The notes under the pieces are model-generated. The model was not told the DNA's origin and made no database searches. It saw only the letters and a program-made list of their open reading frames with translations. From assembly GCA_963697975.1 (NCBI GenBank), contig OY969111.1, positions 1,364,001-1,428,000 on the forward strand: a DNA stretch of 64,000 bases, read 5' to 3'. Every line of letters starts with the position of its first letter. The first letter of the stretch is position 1. Of this stretch, positions 1 to 7,933 are shown one piece after another. The position numbers and the translations under genes are program-made. The DNA is from QHXM01 sp963697975. Lineage in GTDB: Bacteria > Acidobacteriota > Blastocatellia > Pyrinomonadales > Pyrinomonadaceae.

Positions 1-266
1 TAGACCACCGCACGCTCCTCGTTGCCGTCCATCTCGCGCCCGCTCATGATGCGTTCCACGGGGACGTTGAGCCAGCCGGTCAGCCGCGCGATGTTGTCCG
101 CGTCTGGCTTGCCCGTGCCGTTCTCTATCCTTGAGAGCGTCGAAGCGGAAACGCCTGTTTTATCCGCGACATCGCGCAGGCTCATGCCCAGTTCCTCGCG
201 TTTGCGACGGATTGAGCGCCCCAGTTCGACCGTGTTAACTAAACTTTTACCAGTAGATTGTGCCAT
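1..266 (-). CDS. XRE-family helix-turn-helix repressor (partial, C-terminus off the left edge)
   Basis: Reading the minus strand from ATG at 266 gives 88 codons that run off the window. An XRE/Cro-type helix-turn-helix is visible at about residues 15-65, including SLRDVADKTGVSASTLSRIE. A strong AAGGAGG lies 6 nt before the ATG (273-279). The gene is divergent from the coiled-coil and Rad52-like genes, and inverted repeats lie in the shared promoter region, so it probably represses both directions. This is the usual arrangement for phage, plasmid or integrated-element control genes. The family call is firm; the operator assignment is inference. Confidence 0.85.
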   Translation of the reverse strand, partial: MAQSTGKSLVNTVELGRSIRRKREELGMSLRDVADKTGVSASTLSRIENGTGKPDADNIARLTGWLNVPVERIMSGREMDGNEERAVV

Positions 267-331
267 TTTCGGCCTCCTTTTGGCGCTTTTCCCCTCCCCA
301 ATAGGCAGGTTGCGCCCCTTATCACGTCCCA

Positions 332-404
332 ACCATATCACAGGAAAATTTTAGTTGCAAGACTTTGTTTTATGCTTGCAACAGACGTGGAACAATGGTA
401 CACT
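332..404. promoter_or_regulatory. Divergent promoter pair with inverted-repeat operator candidates
   Basis: GTTGCAA (354-360) and TTGCAAC (376-382) form a 7-bp inverted repeat, and each arm contains a TTGCAA -35 for one direction. Plus strand: TTGCAA 376-381, 17-nt spacer, TACACT 399-404. Minus strand: TTGCAA 360-355, 17-nt spacer, TATGGT 337-332. A second perfect inverted repeat, TGTTTCA-CGTA-TGAAACA (404-421), covers the expected plus-strand transcription start. These are natural sites for the neighbouring XRE protein. Spacing and symmetry are read directly; repressor binding is inferred. Confidence 0.6.
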
Positions 405-461
405 GTTTCACGTATGAAACAGCAGGTTGAAACAGCCTGTCAGAGAAGAGGGACAAGGGCC

Positions 462-647
462 GTGAGTCAAGAGTACATCTGGGAGACATTCGACAGCCTT
501 TTCAAGACGGTGCACCGGCAGGGGCGGCGCGTGGAGGAGTTGGAAGCCCGCGTCATAGACCTTGAGCGCCGATTGAACGAGCGAGGCGTCGAGCAGCAAA
601 AAACGCCCCATATTGTCAACGAGATGCCCGCCGAGCGCGCGGCCTAA
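462..647 (+). CDS. Small coiled-coil protein of the accessory block
   Basis: A 61-residue protein, start GTG 462, chosen because AGAGGGA lies just upstream and because the ATG at 414 would fall almost on the predicted transcription start. Residues about 20-45 form a charged coiled coil (EELEARVIDLERRLNE). No enzyme motif is seen. It is followed 24 nt later by the SWIM-Rad52 gene and shares its promoter. Function unknown; a small partner or regulator of the annealing protein is possible. Confidence 0.5.
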   Translation: MSQEYIWETFDSLFKTVHRQGRRVEELEARVIDLERRLNERGVEQQKTPHIVNEMPAERAA

Positions 648-671
648 AGGATTTTGGAGGGAAGAAGAGCC

Positions 672-1928
672 ATGTCAAACGCAGCAGTAGCAACCGACAG
701 AAAAGCGATCATGCGCGATAAGCGCGCTCAGGGCATCGCCGCGATGGGCCTGGTGACGCGCGAAGGCGACCGTTTCCGCGTGGCGACTCCTTCCCTGCGC
801 GGTCGCACCGCCAAATACGAAGTCTGGCGCGACGAAGCGGGGAAAGTGCGCTGCTCTTGCCTCGAATTTGAGGAGCACGCGACTGACGACGCGCTCTTTC
901 GCTGCGAGCACATCCTCGCGGTCAAGCATTCGCTTCTGGCTAAAAATTCAGAAGCAGTAACCAAGCAACAGACTGAAACATTCGTCGCCGCGACGAGTGA
1001 AACGGTTGTTGCGCCCAACACAAACGCAAACGCATCCGAGAAGCGTGAAATCCGCAAAGCTGCGAAAACTGTAGTCGAAGATTCACGCTCCGAACGAGAG
1101 CAGAACGAAACGAAAGAGACGGAGACGGTGGTCGAGATGACCGCTGCTGCCCCGGCCTCCAACCTTCGTTCGCTTGCGAAACACACAAACACTGAGGAGC
1201 AAGACATGAATAAGAAACAGGACAAACTTTCTATCGCACAGGCTGCGGAAAACGAAGAGATGGCGCTCGCCGCAGAGCCGGTCGCCTCGGTCGTGCCGCT
1301 GGCCTTCACCAACACCTTGCGCGCACTACGCACGCAGGTTGATCCCGCAGTCGTCAAGACCCGCGAGGGCTGGACTGATCGCCAGGGAAATCTCCACATG
1401 GTCGAATACGTCGAGTGGCACGCCGTCGCAGACATTCTTGATCGCGTCGTTCCCAACTGGTCGCACTCGGTTCGCAACGTCGTGCAGATCGGCGACATGG
1501 TTGCCGTCACCGCTGCTATCACGATTGACGGTGTGACGCGCGAAGGCGTCGGCACAGGCACAGCCGAAAGCGAGATGGGCATCAAGAAGGCCGAGCACGA
1601 CGCTTTGAAGCGCGCGGCTGTCAAATTCGGCATCGCACGCGAGCTTTACCAGCGCGAGTCGGAAGTGATCGAGAAGGAAGGCGCGGCTGCGCCGCAGGCT
1701 TTCCCGCGCGATCCACTGGCCAAGTCTATGGCCGATCTCGTCACACCGAAGCAGCTCGGCATGATCCGCGCACTCGCACGCGAGGCTGGCGTGGAGGTCG
1801 AAGAAGAGTGCCAGTCGGTGCTTCGCTGCAAAACGGATGAACTCTCGAAGCGCGCAGCATCAAGCTTCATAGATCATCTGAAGGGCTTGCAGCAGGAAGC
1901 CGCGAGCGGCATGCGCCGGGCGAGCTAA
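672..1928 (+). CDS. SWIM zinc finger fused to a Rad52-type single-strand annealing domain
   Basis: A 418-residue protein. Start ATG 672 has GGAGGG about 10 nt upstream. Residues 61-80 hold a SWIM zinc finger (CSC, then C78-E-H80). A long polar linker (about 95-200) follows. Residues about 205-330 match the Rad52/Rad22/DdrA fold: WHAVADILDRVVPNW, then VTREGVGTGTAES and AEHDALKRAAVKFG. The C-terminal 75 residues (VTPKQLGMIRALAREAG) form a helical domain often seen on such proteins. Rad52-family proteins anneal complementary single strands in recombination, often in phages and mobile elements. The zinc finger probably adds nucleic-acid contact. Domain calls are from motif memory; the role is inferred. 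Confidence 0.75.
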   Translation: MSNAAVATDRKAIMRDKRAQGIAAMGLVTREGDRFRVATPSLRGRTAKYEVWRDEAGKVRCSCLEFEEHATDDALFRCEHILAVKHSLLAKNSEAVTKQQTETFVAATSETVVAPNTNANASEKREIRKAAKTVVEDSRSEREQNETKETETVVEMTAAAPASNLRSLAKHTNTEEQDMNKKQDKLSIAQAAENEEMALAAEPVASVVPLAFTNTLRALRTQVDPAVVKTREGWTDRQGNLHMVEYVEWHAVADILDRVVPNWSHSVRNVVQIGDMVAVTAAITIDGVTREGVGTGTAESEMGIKKAEHDALKRAAVKFGIARELYQRESEVIEKEGAAAPQAFPRDPLAKSMADLVTPKQLGMIRALAREAGVEVEEECQSVLRCKTDELSKRAASSFIDHLKGLQQEAASGMRRAS

Positions 1929-1931
1929 GAA

Positions 1932-2021
1932 CAGTGGTCAGTGGTCAGCTAAAGGCAAAAGCATGAACGCTGCTTATCGCCTGTTCTTAACTGACCACCG
2001 CCCACCGACCACTGGCAACTG
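1932..2021. repeat. Heptamer hairpin, CAGTGGT family
   Basis: The left arm at 1932-1949 is built from CAGTGGT units; the right arm at 1990-2021 carries ACTGACC/ACCGACC units. The arms pair imperfectly. It fills the spacer between the Rad52-like gene and the next gene, which here keeps its own GGGAGG site after the hairpin. The same family recurs at 18071-18199 and 61272-61380. Confidence 0.75.
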
Positions 2022-2043
2022 CTTTTCGGGAGGTACAAAGACA

Positions 2044-2565
2044 ATGACGACTGAAGAGATGATTGAGCAACATACGCGGCCACTGGCGATGGAGCTTGAG
2101 TATGCGGAAGAGCCGCAGCGAAGGCTCATCGAGGAAAGGCCGGACGAAGCTACTGTAACGGAAGAGCCTCGCTCCAAGAAGGAGCAGATCATCGCGCTCT
2201 ATGAAAGCGGGGTGACAGACATCGCGCAGATTGTGCGTAAGGTCGCGGCCAGGCCCAGCTACGTCGCACAGGTCTTGCAGGGCGCGGGATTGATTACGGG
2301 CTATTTCGATCTTTACACCACGACGGCGCGCGAGCAGAACGTCTATTCCAGATTCTTCCGCAACGTGCTGTCGTTCAAAACAATCGAGTCGGCGAAGGAA
2401 TCCGTCGGGCGGATTGACCGTCTCTACAACTACTTCGAGCGTCTCGGTGATCGTGCAGGTCAGCATCAGGCGATGGTTTTGGCGCTGACCGGCAAGAATC
2501 GCGCCCGCTGGAGCGGCAAGCAGGAAGAATCTGAAGTTTTCAACGAATGGCTCGCAGCACACTAA
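2044..2565 (+). CDS. Helix-turn-helix protein of unknown function
   Basis: A 173-residue protein. Start ATG 2044 follows GGGAGG. An acidic N-terminus (1-42) precedes a helix-turn-helix of the kind seen in resolvases and small terminases (about 44-82: KKEQIIALYESGVTDIAQIV). The C-terminal half contains a helical stretch around IDRLYNYFERLGDRAGQHQ. It lies downstream of the Rad52-like gene in the same direction and is probably part of the same accessory block. I do not recognise a family. Confidence 0.6.
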   Translation: MTTEEMIEQHTRPLAMELEYAEEPQRRLIEERPDEATVTEEPRSKKEQIIALYESGVTDIAQIVRKVAARPSYVAQVLQGAGLITGYFDLYTTTAREQNVYSRFFRNVLSFKTIESAKESVGRIDRLYNYFERLGDRAGQHQAMVLALTGKNRARWSGKQEESEVFNEWLAAH

Positions 2566-2595
2566 GAGCCGAGTGAATTATCAAAGCTAGAGAAC

Positions 2596-2671
2596 GGTCC
2601 CTCTCAAAAGAACGAGCAAGGGGTGGGTTTGAAAAGGTGAGTTTTTCGGGAGGGACCGGACTCACCTTTTC
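2596..2671 (+). terminator. Terminator-like hairpin with an interlocking alternative stem
   Basis: GAAAAGGTGAGT (2631-2642) pairs perfectly with ACTCACCTTTTC (2660-2671), followed by TATTTTA. A second 8-bp stem, GGTCCCTC (2596-2603) with GAGGGACC (2650-2657), interlocks with it, so the two stems compete or form a pseudoknot. Position fits the end of the accessory operon, or a leader attenuator for the VOC cluster that begins at 2823. Confidence 0.55.
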
Positions 2672-2822
2672 TATTTTAGACAATCTCCCGAGCCAGACCC
2701 GAGTCAAACGAGTTTTCAGTTAAAGACCTCGCCCGTCCGACGTTTCATCAGTTCGGACTGCAAACAAGCTTTTCCGTTGGAATAGTTCTTCTAAAGTTCA
2801 AACTCTGTAAGAGGAGAAAATC

Positions 2823-3254
2823 ATGTCAGAACAAACAGCAACCGCCCCCGAACAAACCAAGCATCACGAACCAATCCCGCACGGCACGATCTGCTGGGCA
2901 GAGCTTGGGAGCAAAGATGTTGAGGCAGCGAAGAAGTTCTACACAGAACTCTTGGGCTGGAAGCTCACGGGGAGCGAGGCGGCGGGGATGAATTACACGG
3001 AGATTGTCGTCGGCGACAAGCCCATCGGCGGGATGTACCAGATTACTGAAGAGTGCGGTGGCGGTGCAGATATGCCGTCGCACTGGATGTCATACGTGGC
3101 CGTTGATGATGTGGACACATCGGCCAAGCGCACCGAAGAGCTTGGCGGCAAAGTCATCGTCCCCCCGATGGATATTCCGAATGTGGGTCGTTTCTGCGTT
3201 ATCAACGATCCTACGGGCGCGGCGATTTCGCTGATCAAGTTGGGCGGCGCTTAA
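2823..3254 (+). CDS. VOC (glyoxalase-fold) family protein
   Basis: A 143-residue protein, start ATG 2823 after AGAGGAG. It shows a two-module vicinal-oxygen-chelate fold: AAKKFYTELLGW in the first half, then DDVDTSAKRTEELGGKV and FCVINDPTGAAISLI in the second. This subgroup resembles glyoxalase-like or hydroxylase-like VOC proteins of unknown substrate. It is the first of four co-directional genes (VOC, SnoaL-like, VOC, VOC), each with its own good ribosome site. Substrate cannot be told from sequence. Confidence 0.85.
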   Translation: MSEQTATAPEQTKHHEPIPHGTICWAELGSKDVEAAKKFYTELLGWKLTGSEAAGMNYTEIVVGDKPIGGMYQITEECGGGADMPSHWMSYVAVDDVDTSAKRTEELGGKVIVPPMDIPNVGRFCVINDPTGAAISLIKLGGA

Positions 3255-3434
3255 CTTCCGTGATGCCGTCATCCGGCATCACAGGCGCTCCTTACCAGAC
3301 TGTTGTGCGCGGAGGACACAGAGAGAGAGGTCTTTCGCGCACAAGCCACTCGCCAAAGATGTACCCCTCGCAAGATGAAGATTCGCGTCCCGCGACATCG
3401 GGCGGACGCTACAACTCTATCTAAGGAGAAAACT

Positions 3435-3923
3435 ATGAAAAAGCAATTGCTCAGTTTGCTAGTCGTTCTTGTGGTTCTCGCCAGCGGTCTTTTCTATGTG
3501 ACGAAAGGCACTTCCGCTGAAGCCAATCAGCAGGCCATCGCCGCTGCGATCATCGCCCGCGAGAAGGGTTCGTTTGAAGCATGGCAACGTAAGGACAAGG
3601 CATACTTCGCAGATTTCATTGCCGATGATGCCACGATGTTCAGTTGGATGAGTCCGTATCTTGAAATTGAGCCGAAGGTGAATTTTCTGCCCAAGTTCGA
3701 CCAATATGCGGAGATGATAAAGTTCAACGATTTTTCTATGTACAACCCGCGTGTTCAGGTTTACGGTGACACAGCCGTGCTGACATATAACAGCTCCATC
3801 TCCGCCTCTTTTGGCGGCCAGCCCGTCAATTACACCGCGAAGGTCACCACCGTGTACGTCAAACAGGGCAACACATGGCGCGTCGTTCATGGACACGAAT
3901 CGATGAATCCCGCAGCTAAATAA
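3435..3923 (+). CDS. Secreted SnoaL/DUF4440-like (NTF2-fold) protein
   Basis: A 162-residue protein, start ATG 3435 after AAGGAG. The N-terminus is a signal peptide (about 1-30, MKKQLLSLLVVLVVLASG). The rest reads as an NTF2/SnoaL fold: an early helix with EAWQRKDKAYFADFIADDATMF and a final strand pattern TVYVKQGNTWRVVHGHES. Such proteins are binding or catalytic folds of varied role. It sits between VOC genes, suggesting a shared small-molecule or stress function. The start farther upstream at 3303 was rejected for lack of a ribosome site and because it hides the signal peptide. Confidence 0.75.
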   Translation: MKKQLLSLLVVLVVLASGLFYVTKGTSAEANQQAIAAAIIAREKGSFEAWQRKDKAYFADFIADDATMFSWMSPYLEIEPKVNFLPKFDQYAEMIKFNDFSMYNPRVQVYGDTAVLTYNSSISASFGGQPVNYTAKVTTVYVKQGNTWRVVHGHESMNPAAK

Positions 3924-4000
3924 CCAAAGACGCCGGAGATGGAAGAAACGTTTCTTGCCTCGCCTTCCATCTTCATTAATTTTCAACGGAGGAAAAGATA

Positions 4001-4399
4001 ATGCTGACCAAACTCGCCGTCGTCACAATTCTCGTGCGCGATCAGGATGAAGCGCTTGCTTACTACACGGAAAAGCTCGGACTCGAAAAGATGGATGATA
4101 TGAATTTTGGGGGCGACCGCTGGCTGACTGTCACGGCGAAGAACCAAAAGGACGTGCAAATCTTTCTACAGAAAGCCGACGGCTTTGGAATGGACTTGCT
4201 GGATCAAGTCGGGAAAGCTACCACCTGGGCATTCAACACGGACAACTGCCGCGAGGATTACGAAACGTTAAAGGCGCGCGGCGTCAAATTCACCAGCGAG
4301 CCGAAAGAGCAGCCCTGGGGCATTCAAGCCGTTTTTGAAGACCTTTACGGCAACACCTTTTCCATCGTCGAGGAGCCGACCGGCTCCGAGAGCGCGTGA
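4001..4399 (+). CDS. VOC (glyoxalase/bleomycin resistance-like) family protein
   Basis: A 132-residue protein, start ATG 4001 after GGAGG. The first half starts KLAVVTILVRDQDEALAYYTEKLG, the second ends FEDLYGNTFSIVEEP, with a glutamate at the usual metal-ligand end strand. It is a single-chain VOC protein that would dimerise. Third gene of the cluster. The family is clear, the substrate unknown. Confidence 0.85.
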   Translation: MLTKLAVVTILVRDQDEALAYYTEKLGLEKMDDMNFGGDRWLTVTAKNQKDVQIFLQKADGFGMDLLDQVGKATTWAFNTDNCREDYETLKARGVKFTSEPKEQPWGIQAVFEDLYGNTFSIVEEPTGSESA

Positions 4400-4438
4400 G
4401 TTTTTCTTTACCAACATGGAAAGCGGAATGGAGGAGAT

Positions 4439-4804
4439 ATGCCTAGAGTAGTTCATTTTGAAATCAGCGCGGACGAACCCGAGCGCGCCGTCAAGTTTTA
4501 CACGGATGTCTTCGGATGGAAGACGGAGAAGTGGGGCGGACCGAAAGACTACTGGCTCATCACGACAGGCGCAGACGATCAGCCCGGTATCAACGGCGGC
4601 GTTTTCAAACGCGAAGGGCCGGTCAATTTCGTCAACACGATTGACGTGCCTTCAGTCGAAGATTTCGCCACGAAGATCACGGAGCATGGAGGCAAAGTCG
4701 TCGTGCCCAGGATGGCGATTCCCGGCGTCGGATATTTGATTTACTGTCAGGACACGGAAAGCAACGTCTTCGGGATCATGCAGGGTGATCCGTCAGCTCA
4801 ATGA
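4439..4804 (+). CDS. VOC family protein
   Basis: A 121-residue protein, start ATG 4439 after GGAGGA. It carries HFEISADEPERAVKFYTDVF and, near the end, YCQDTESNVFGIMQ, the typical VOC strand with the metal-ligand position. It is closer in style to the first VOC gene (VVVPRMAIPGVGYL against VIVPPMDIPNVGRF), suggesting duplication within the cluster. Last gene of the group, followed by palindromic repeats. Confidence 0.85.
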   Translation: MPRVVHFEISADEPERAVKFYTDVFGWKTEKWGGPKDYWLITTGADDQPGINGGVFKREGPVNFVNTIDVPSVEDFATKITEHGGKVVVPRMAIPGVGYLIYCQDTESNVFGIMQGDPSAQ

Positions 4805-5167
4805 TATTCAGACATGCGCGGTGTCCGCGAGTTTTTAAGCCCCGTCAGGGACGGTTGAAAATAGCCCGGCAATAAATTTCCGGGAAACAGAGTCATTAGG
4901 ATTATTGAGTCCCGTAGAGACGACTGAATATGAGTGAATCTCTCTTCAGTCGTCCCTACGGGACTCGGGTTTTATTTCCCGTCCCTATTCCCAGCCATTT
5001 ATGGCTGGGCTATTATCAAGAATCCCTGGCGGGACTCCTTGAGCAGACAACTTGCATGACGGGTTTCGCCAGAGAAGATTGAGCGACGAAAGTTCCCCGC
5101 CCCCTGTAATAGTGTTTGTTTAGCCGGGCAGGTAGCTTGCCGAGTTTCACCTTAAACTGGAGAATTC
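4805..5167. repeat. Gene-free stretch with palindromic repeats
   Basis: An inverted repeat with 4907-4927 against 4946-4966 (core GTCCCGTAG / CTACGGGAC) is followed by a perfect small hairpin CCCAGCCA-TTTA-TGGCTGGG (4990-5009). Further cccgtc/gggacgg pieces flank them. These resemble REP-like intergenic palindromes; the first may also terminate the VOC cluster. No gene was seen here. 5120-5167 is probably the leader of the next gene. Confidence 0.6.
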
Positions 5168-5836
5168 ATGCGACGCATACTACGCGAGAATGGCCTCTCG
5201 ATTGTTCTTTTCGTCTTGTTCTTTTTCACTGTGGCAGGCCAGAGTATTACCGGCTACCATGAATACAATCAAGATCAGCAGGAGCATCAGCAGCCCACCG
5301 TTGGCTTCACCGAATATCTTGCGAGCGGGCATTTCGTCGAAGCGATTTTTGAAAACTGGGAGAGCGAATTTCTCCAGATGGGAATGTACGTGTTGCTGAC
5401 TGCCTATCTTTTTCAGAAAGGTTCGCCCGAATCCAAGAAGCTAAAGGAGAATGAGGCAGTTGACTGCGACCCGGAGAAGACGCGCAAGAAAGGGAAAGAT
5501 GTCCCGTGGCCGGTGCGGCGCGGCGGATTCATCTTGAAGATTTATGAAAACTCTCTGTGCCTCGCGCTCTTTTCGCTCTTTATCATTTCGTTTGCGTTGC
5601 ACGCCGCCGGAGGTGCGAAGGAATACAGTCAGGATCAATTGGAGCACGGCGGTCAGGCTGTCTCGATGATTCAATATCTCGGCACTTCGCGCTTCTGGTT
5701 CGAGTCTTTCCAAAACTGGCAAAGCGAGTTTCTTTCCGTCGGCGTGCTGATTATCTTCTCCATCTTCCTCCGCCAGAAAGGCTCGCCCGAATCCAAGCCC
5801 GTTGACGCACCACACAGCCAGACGGGAAGCGAATAA
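5168..5836 (+). CDS. Internally duplicated membrane protein (DUF6766-like)
   Basis: A 222-residue protein, start ATG 5168 after TGGAGA. It consists of two similar halves. Each has a hydrophobic helix, a YxEYxQDQxEH-type segment, a QYLxxxxFxExxFxNWxSEF segment, a second helix and a closing QKGSPESK. Four membrane helices are expected, at about 9-27, 71-90, 131-152 and 185-203. The family is widespread but uncharacterised; I recall it as DUF6766. The repeat halves suggest an internal duplication. Confidence 0.75.
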   Translation: MRRILRENGLSIVLFVLFFFTVAGQSITGYHEYNQDQQEHQQPTVGFTEYLASGHFVEAIFENWESEFLQMGMYVLLTAYLFQKGSPESKKLKENEAVDCDPEKTRKKGKDVPWPVRRGGFILKIYENSLCLALFSLFIISFALHAAGGAKEYSQDQLEHGGQAVSMIQYLGTSRFWFESFQNWQSEFLSVGVLIIFSIFLRQKGSPESKPVDAPHSQTGSE

Positions 5837-5842
5837 AAGGCC

Positions 5843-5915
5843 CGTAAATCGTAAATCGTGAATCGTAAATGGAAACTGCTTCCCTCCATTTACGATTCAC
5901 GATTTACGATTTACG
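5843..5915. repeat. Heptamer hairpin, GTAAATC family (perfect 31-bp arms)
   Basis: Arms 5843-5873 and 5885-5915 are exact reverse complements made of CGTAAAT-type 7-nt units around an 11-nt loop. It lies between convergent genes, where it could act as a terminator in both directions. An almost identical element occurs at 30850-30921. Confidence 0.9.
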
Positions 5916-5930
5916 AGCTTTTGACTTGCC

Positions 5931-7658
5931 TTACGGCTGCGTGCGCCGGTTCATTGCGGCCATCGCTAGTTCGCGTGCTTTGGGCATGACGGCAATTGCT
6001 TTCTCGACCTGCGGGTCGTCCCCGATGAGAACCTGGTCCGCCGTCACTCTGCCGTAGGCGGCGGTGACGATGTTGTAGCGCATCTCCAAATCAATGAACG
6101 AGCGGCTGCGGTCGAGTTGCTGCGCCGTTATCTTCCAATCCGGATTCTTGACGACGAACTCCTTGAACGCCTTGAACAAATCATCCGTCACGCGATATTC
6201 GGATGCCTCAAGCCGCTTCTCGAAATCAATCGCGCGTCCGACCTTGTAGCTGTCGAAGCCGTTGATGCGACCGTTGACCAGTTCGCGCGTGAAGGCGAAG
6301 ATCGGGTTACGCAGGCGAGCCTGTGAAGCGTTGATCGTGCGCGCCTTGACCGGCTCGTCCGGCGAGATGCCGCCGCCGCCATAGACGCTGCGCCCCGTGT
6401 CTGTCTTGCTTTCGGGACCGGCGGGCTTAGCCTGCTCGTCCTTCTTGTCGAGCGCGATTGTGCCGCCGCGCGTGTAGTAATCGTAGAAGCCGCCGTTTGA
6501 ATAGTCGCGCTGAATCAGGCGACCCGAAGGCGTGTAATACTTGGCGGTCGTCAGGGTCAGCCCCGTTCCGTACTCCATCTGGAAGATGCCCTGCACGAGT
6601 CCCTTGCCGAAACTCGTCTGGCCGACAATCAGAGCGCGGTCGTGATCCTGCATCGCACCCGCGACAATCTCGGAGGCCGAAGCGGTGTTGCTGTTGACGA
6701 GAATCACCAGCGGCGTCGCGTCTGGATTGCGATTGCTGGATTCGTAAGTCTTGTCGCCCAGCCCGTCTCTTCCCTTTTGCGTCAGGATGTTCTGCCCGCG
6801 TTGGAGAAATTTTTCGGAGACGCGAATCGCCTGATCCAGAAATCCGCCCGGATTGTTTCTTAAATCCAGCACGAGCGACTGCATACCCTGAGCGTGAAGG
6901 TCATCGAGCTTTTCCTGCAATTCGTCTGCGGTCGTGTAGTTGAAGCCCTGCGTCATGCCGATGTAGCCCACGCCCGGCTTAATCATGTAAGCGTCGGGGA
7001 CGGAAGGCTGCGGGACGGCATCGCGCGTAATCTCGACGGTCTCCGGCTTGAGCGTCGCGGCGCGCTCAACTGTTATCTTGACGGTCGAGCCGCGTGGGCC
7101 GCGAATCTTGTCGCGCACTTCCGAAGAGAATTTGCCAGCCATGCTCACGCCGTCAACGGCAGTGATCTTGTCGCCATAGCGGAGACCTGCGCGCGCGGCG
7201 GGCGAGCGGTCAAACGTCGCCATGATGTAGGTGTCCGTCTGCTCGCCGATGGTCTGGTTCTGAATGCTCGCGCCGATGCCGTAATATTCGGAACGCTGAT
7301 CGGTCTTCAATTCATCAAACTCTTCCCGGTCGTAATAATTCGAGTGCGGGTCGAGCGAACGCAGCATGCCGATGATCGAGGACTTAAAGACGGAGTTGTA
7401 ATCAAGCTTGTTGCCGTCTATGTAATTCTCCTGGATGATGGTCAGGGCTTCTGCGAAATCCCTTTCCACGCCGGAGGCAGCTTCATTGATGATGCGTGGC
7501 GGGCGTGTCCCGCGCCGGTTCACCGTTCCGTTCGGACGGGTGGTGGTTGAAGGCTCGCCCGATTGAGACTGTTTCGGCTGTTGGGCCGAGACGAGCATCG
7601 GGAGCGTGAGAGCGGCGATGAGTAATGCGACCAGAGCGAGAGTAATTCTATTTTTCAC
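5931..7658 (-). CDS. S41-family C-terminal processing protease (CtpA/Prc-like)
   Basis: About 575 residues. Start GTG 7658 was chosen because AGAGG lies 9 nt upstream and a signal peptide (ITLALVALLIAALTLPMLVSA) follows at once; longer starts precede it without support. Order: signal peptide, proline/threonine-rich linker, N-terminal helical part (DFAEALTIIQENYID), PDZ domain (YYGIGASI to KITVERA), S41 catalytic core with the serine in NTASASEI and the lysine in SFGKGLVQ, and a C-terminal helical tail. Such periplasmic proteases trim or degrade envelope proteins. Catalytic Ser and Lys are both present. Confidence 0.93.
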   Translation of the reverse strand: MKNRITLALVALLIAALTLPMLVSAQQPKQSQSGEPSTTTRPNGTVNRRGTRPPRIINEAASGVERDFAEALTIIQENYIDGNKLDYNSVFKSSIIGMLRSLDPHSNYYDREEFDELKTDQRSEYYGIGASIQNQTIGEQTDTYIMATFDRSPAARAGLRYGDKITAVDGVSMAGKFSSEVRDKIRGPRGSTVKITVERAATLKPETVEITRDAVPQPSVPDAYMIKPGVGYIGMTQGFNYTTADELQEKLDDLHAQGMQSLVLDLRNNPGGFLDQAIRVSEKFLQRGQNILTQKGRDGLGDKTYESSNRNPDATPLVILVNSNTASASEIVAGAMQDHDRALIVGQTSFGKGLVQGIFQMEYGTGLTLTTAKYYTPSGRLIQRDYSNGGFYDYYTRGGTIALDKKDEQAKPAGPESKTDTGRSVYGGGGISPDEPVKARTINASQARLRNPIFAFTRELVNGRINGFDSYKVGRAIDFEKRLEASEYRVTDDLFKAFKEFVVKNPDWKITAQQLDRSRSFIDLEMRYNIVTAAYGRVTADQVLIGDDPQVEKAIAVMPKARELAMAAMNRRTQP

Positions 7659-7933
7659 TGCTGAAAGCCTCTTTTGAAAAATCCGGAAAGTTGTAGCGCC
7701 AGTTCCGAAGAGAGAGCGCCGACCGATGGCGACCGCCGAGCGTTTTCGGCTTTTTGCATAGTACACGGATGCGCGCGGCGCGGGCAAGGTTGCGCGGGGC
7801 GAGTCAACCTCTTTTTCCTCCCTTGGCCCAGAACGAAATGAGGAGCCGAGATGTTCAAGATTTTCTTCGTGCGTAAGGGGCGGCGCGCATCGTACAATAG
7901 CAAGCCCTTAAGATTCTCCGAAAACCCCGGTTA

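Noticed and set aside
258..461. A longer start for the small coiled-coil protein at 258, 372 or 414
   Set aside because: These starts lie before or at the predicted transcription start and have no ribosome site.
728..1633. A 301-codon open frame on the minus strand
   Set aside because: It lies opposite the SWIM-Rad52 gene, has a Ser/Arg/Thr-rich product without motifs and no ribosome site; a shadow of the real gene.
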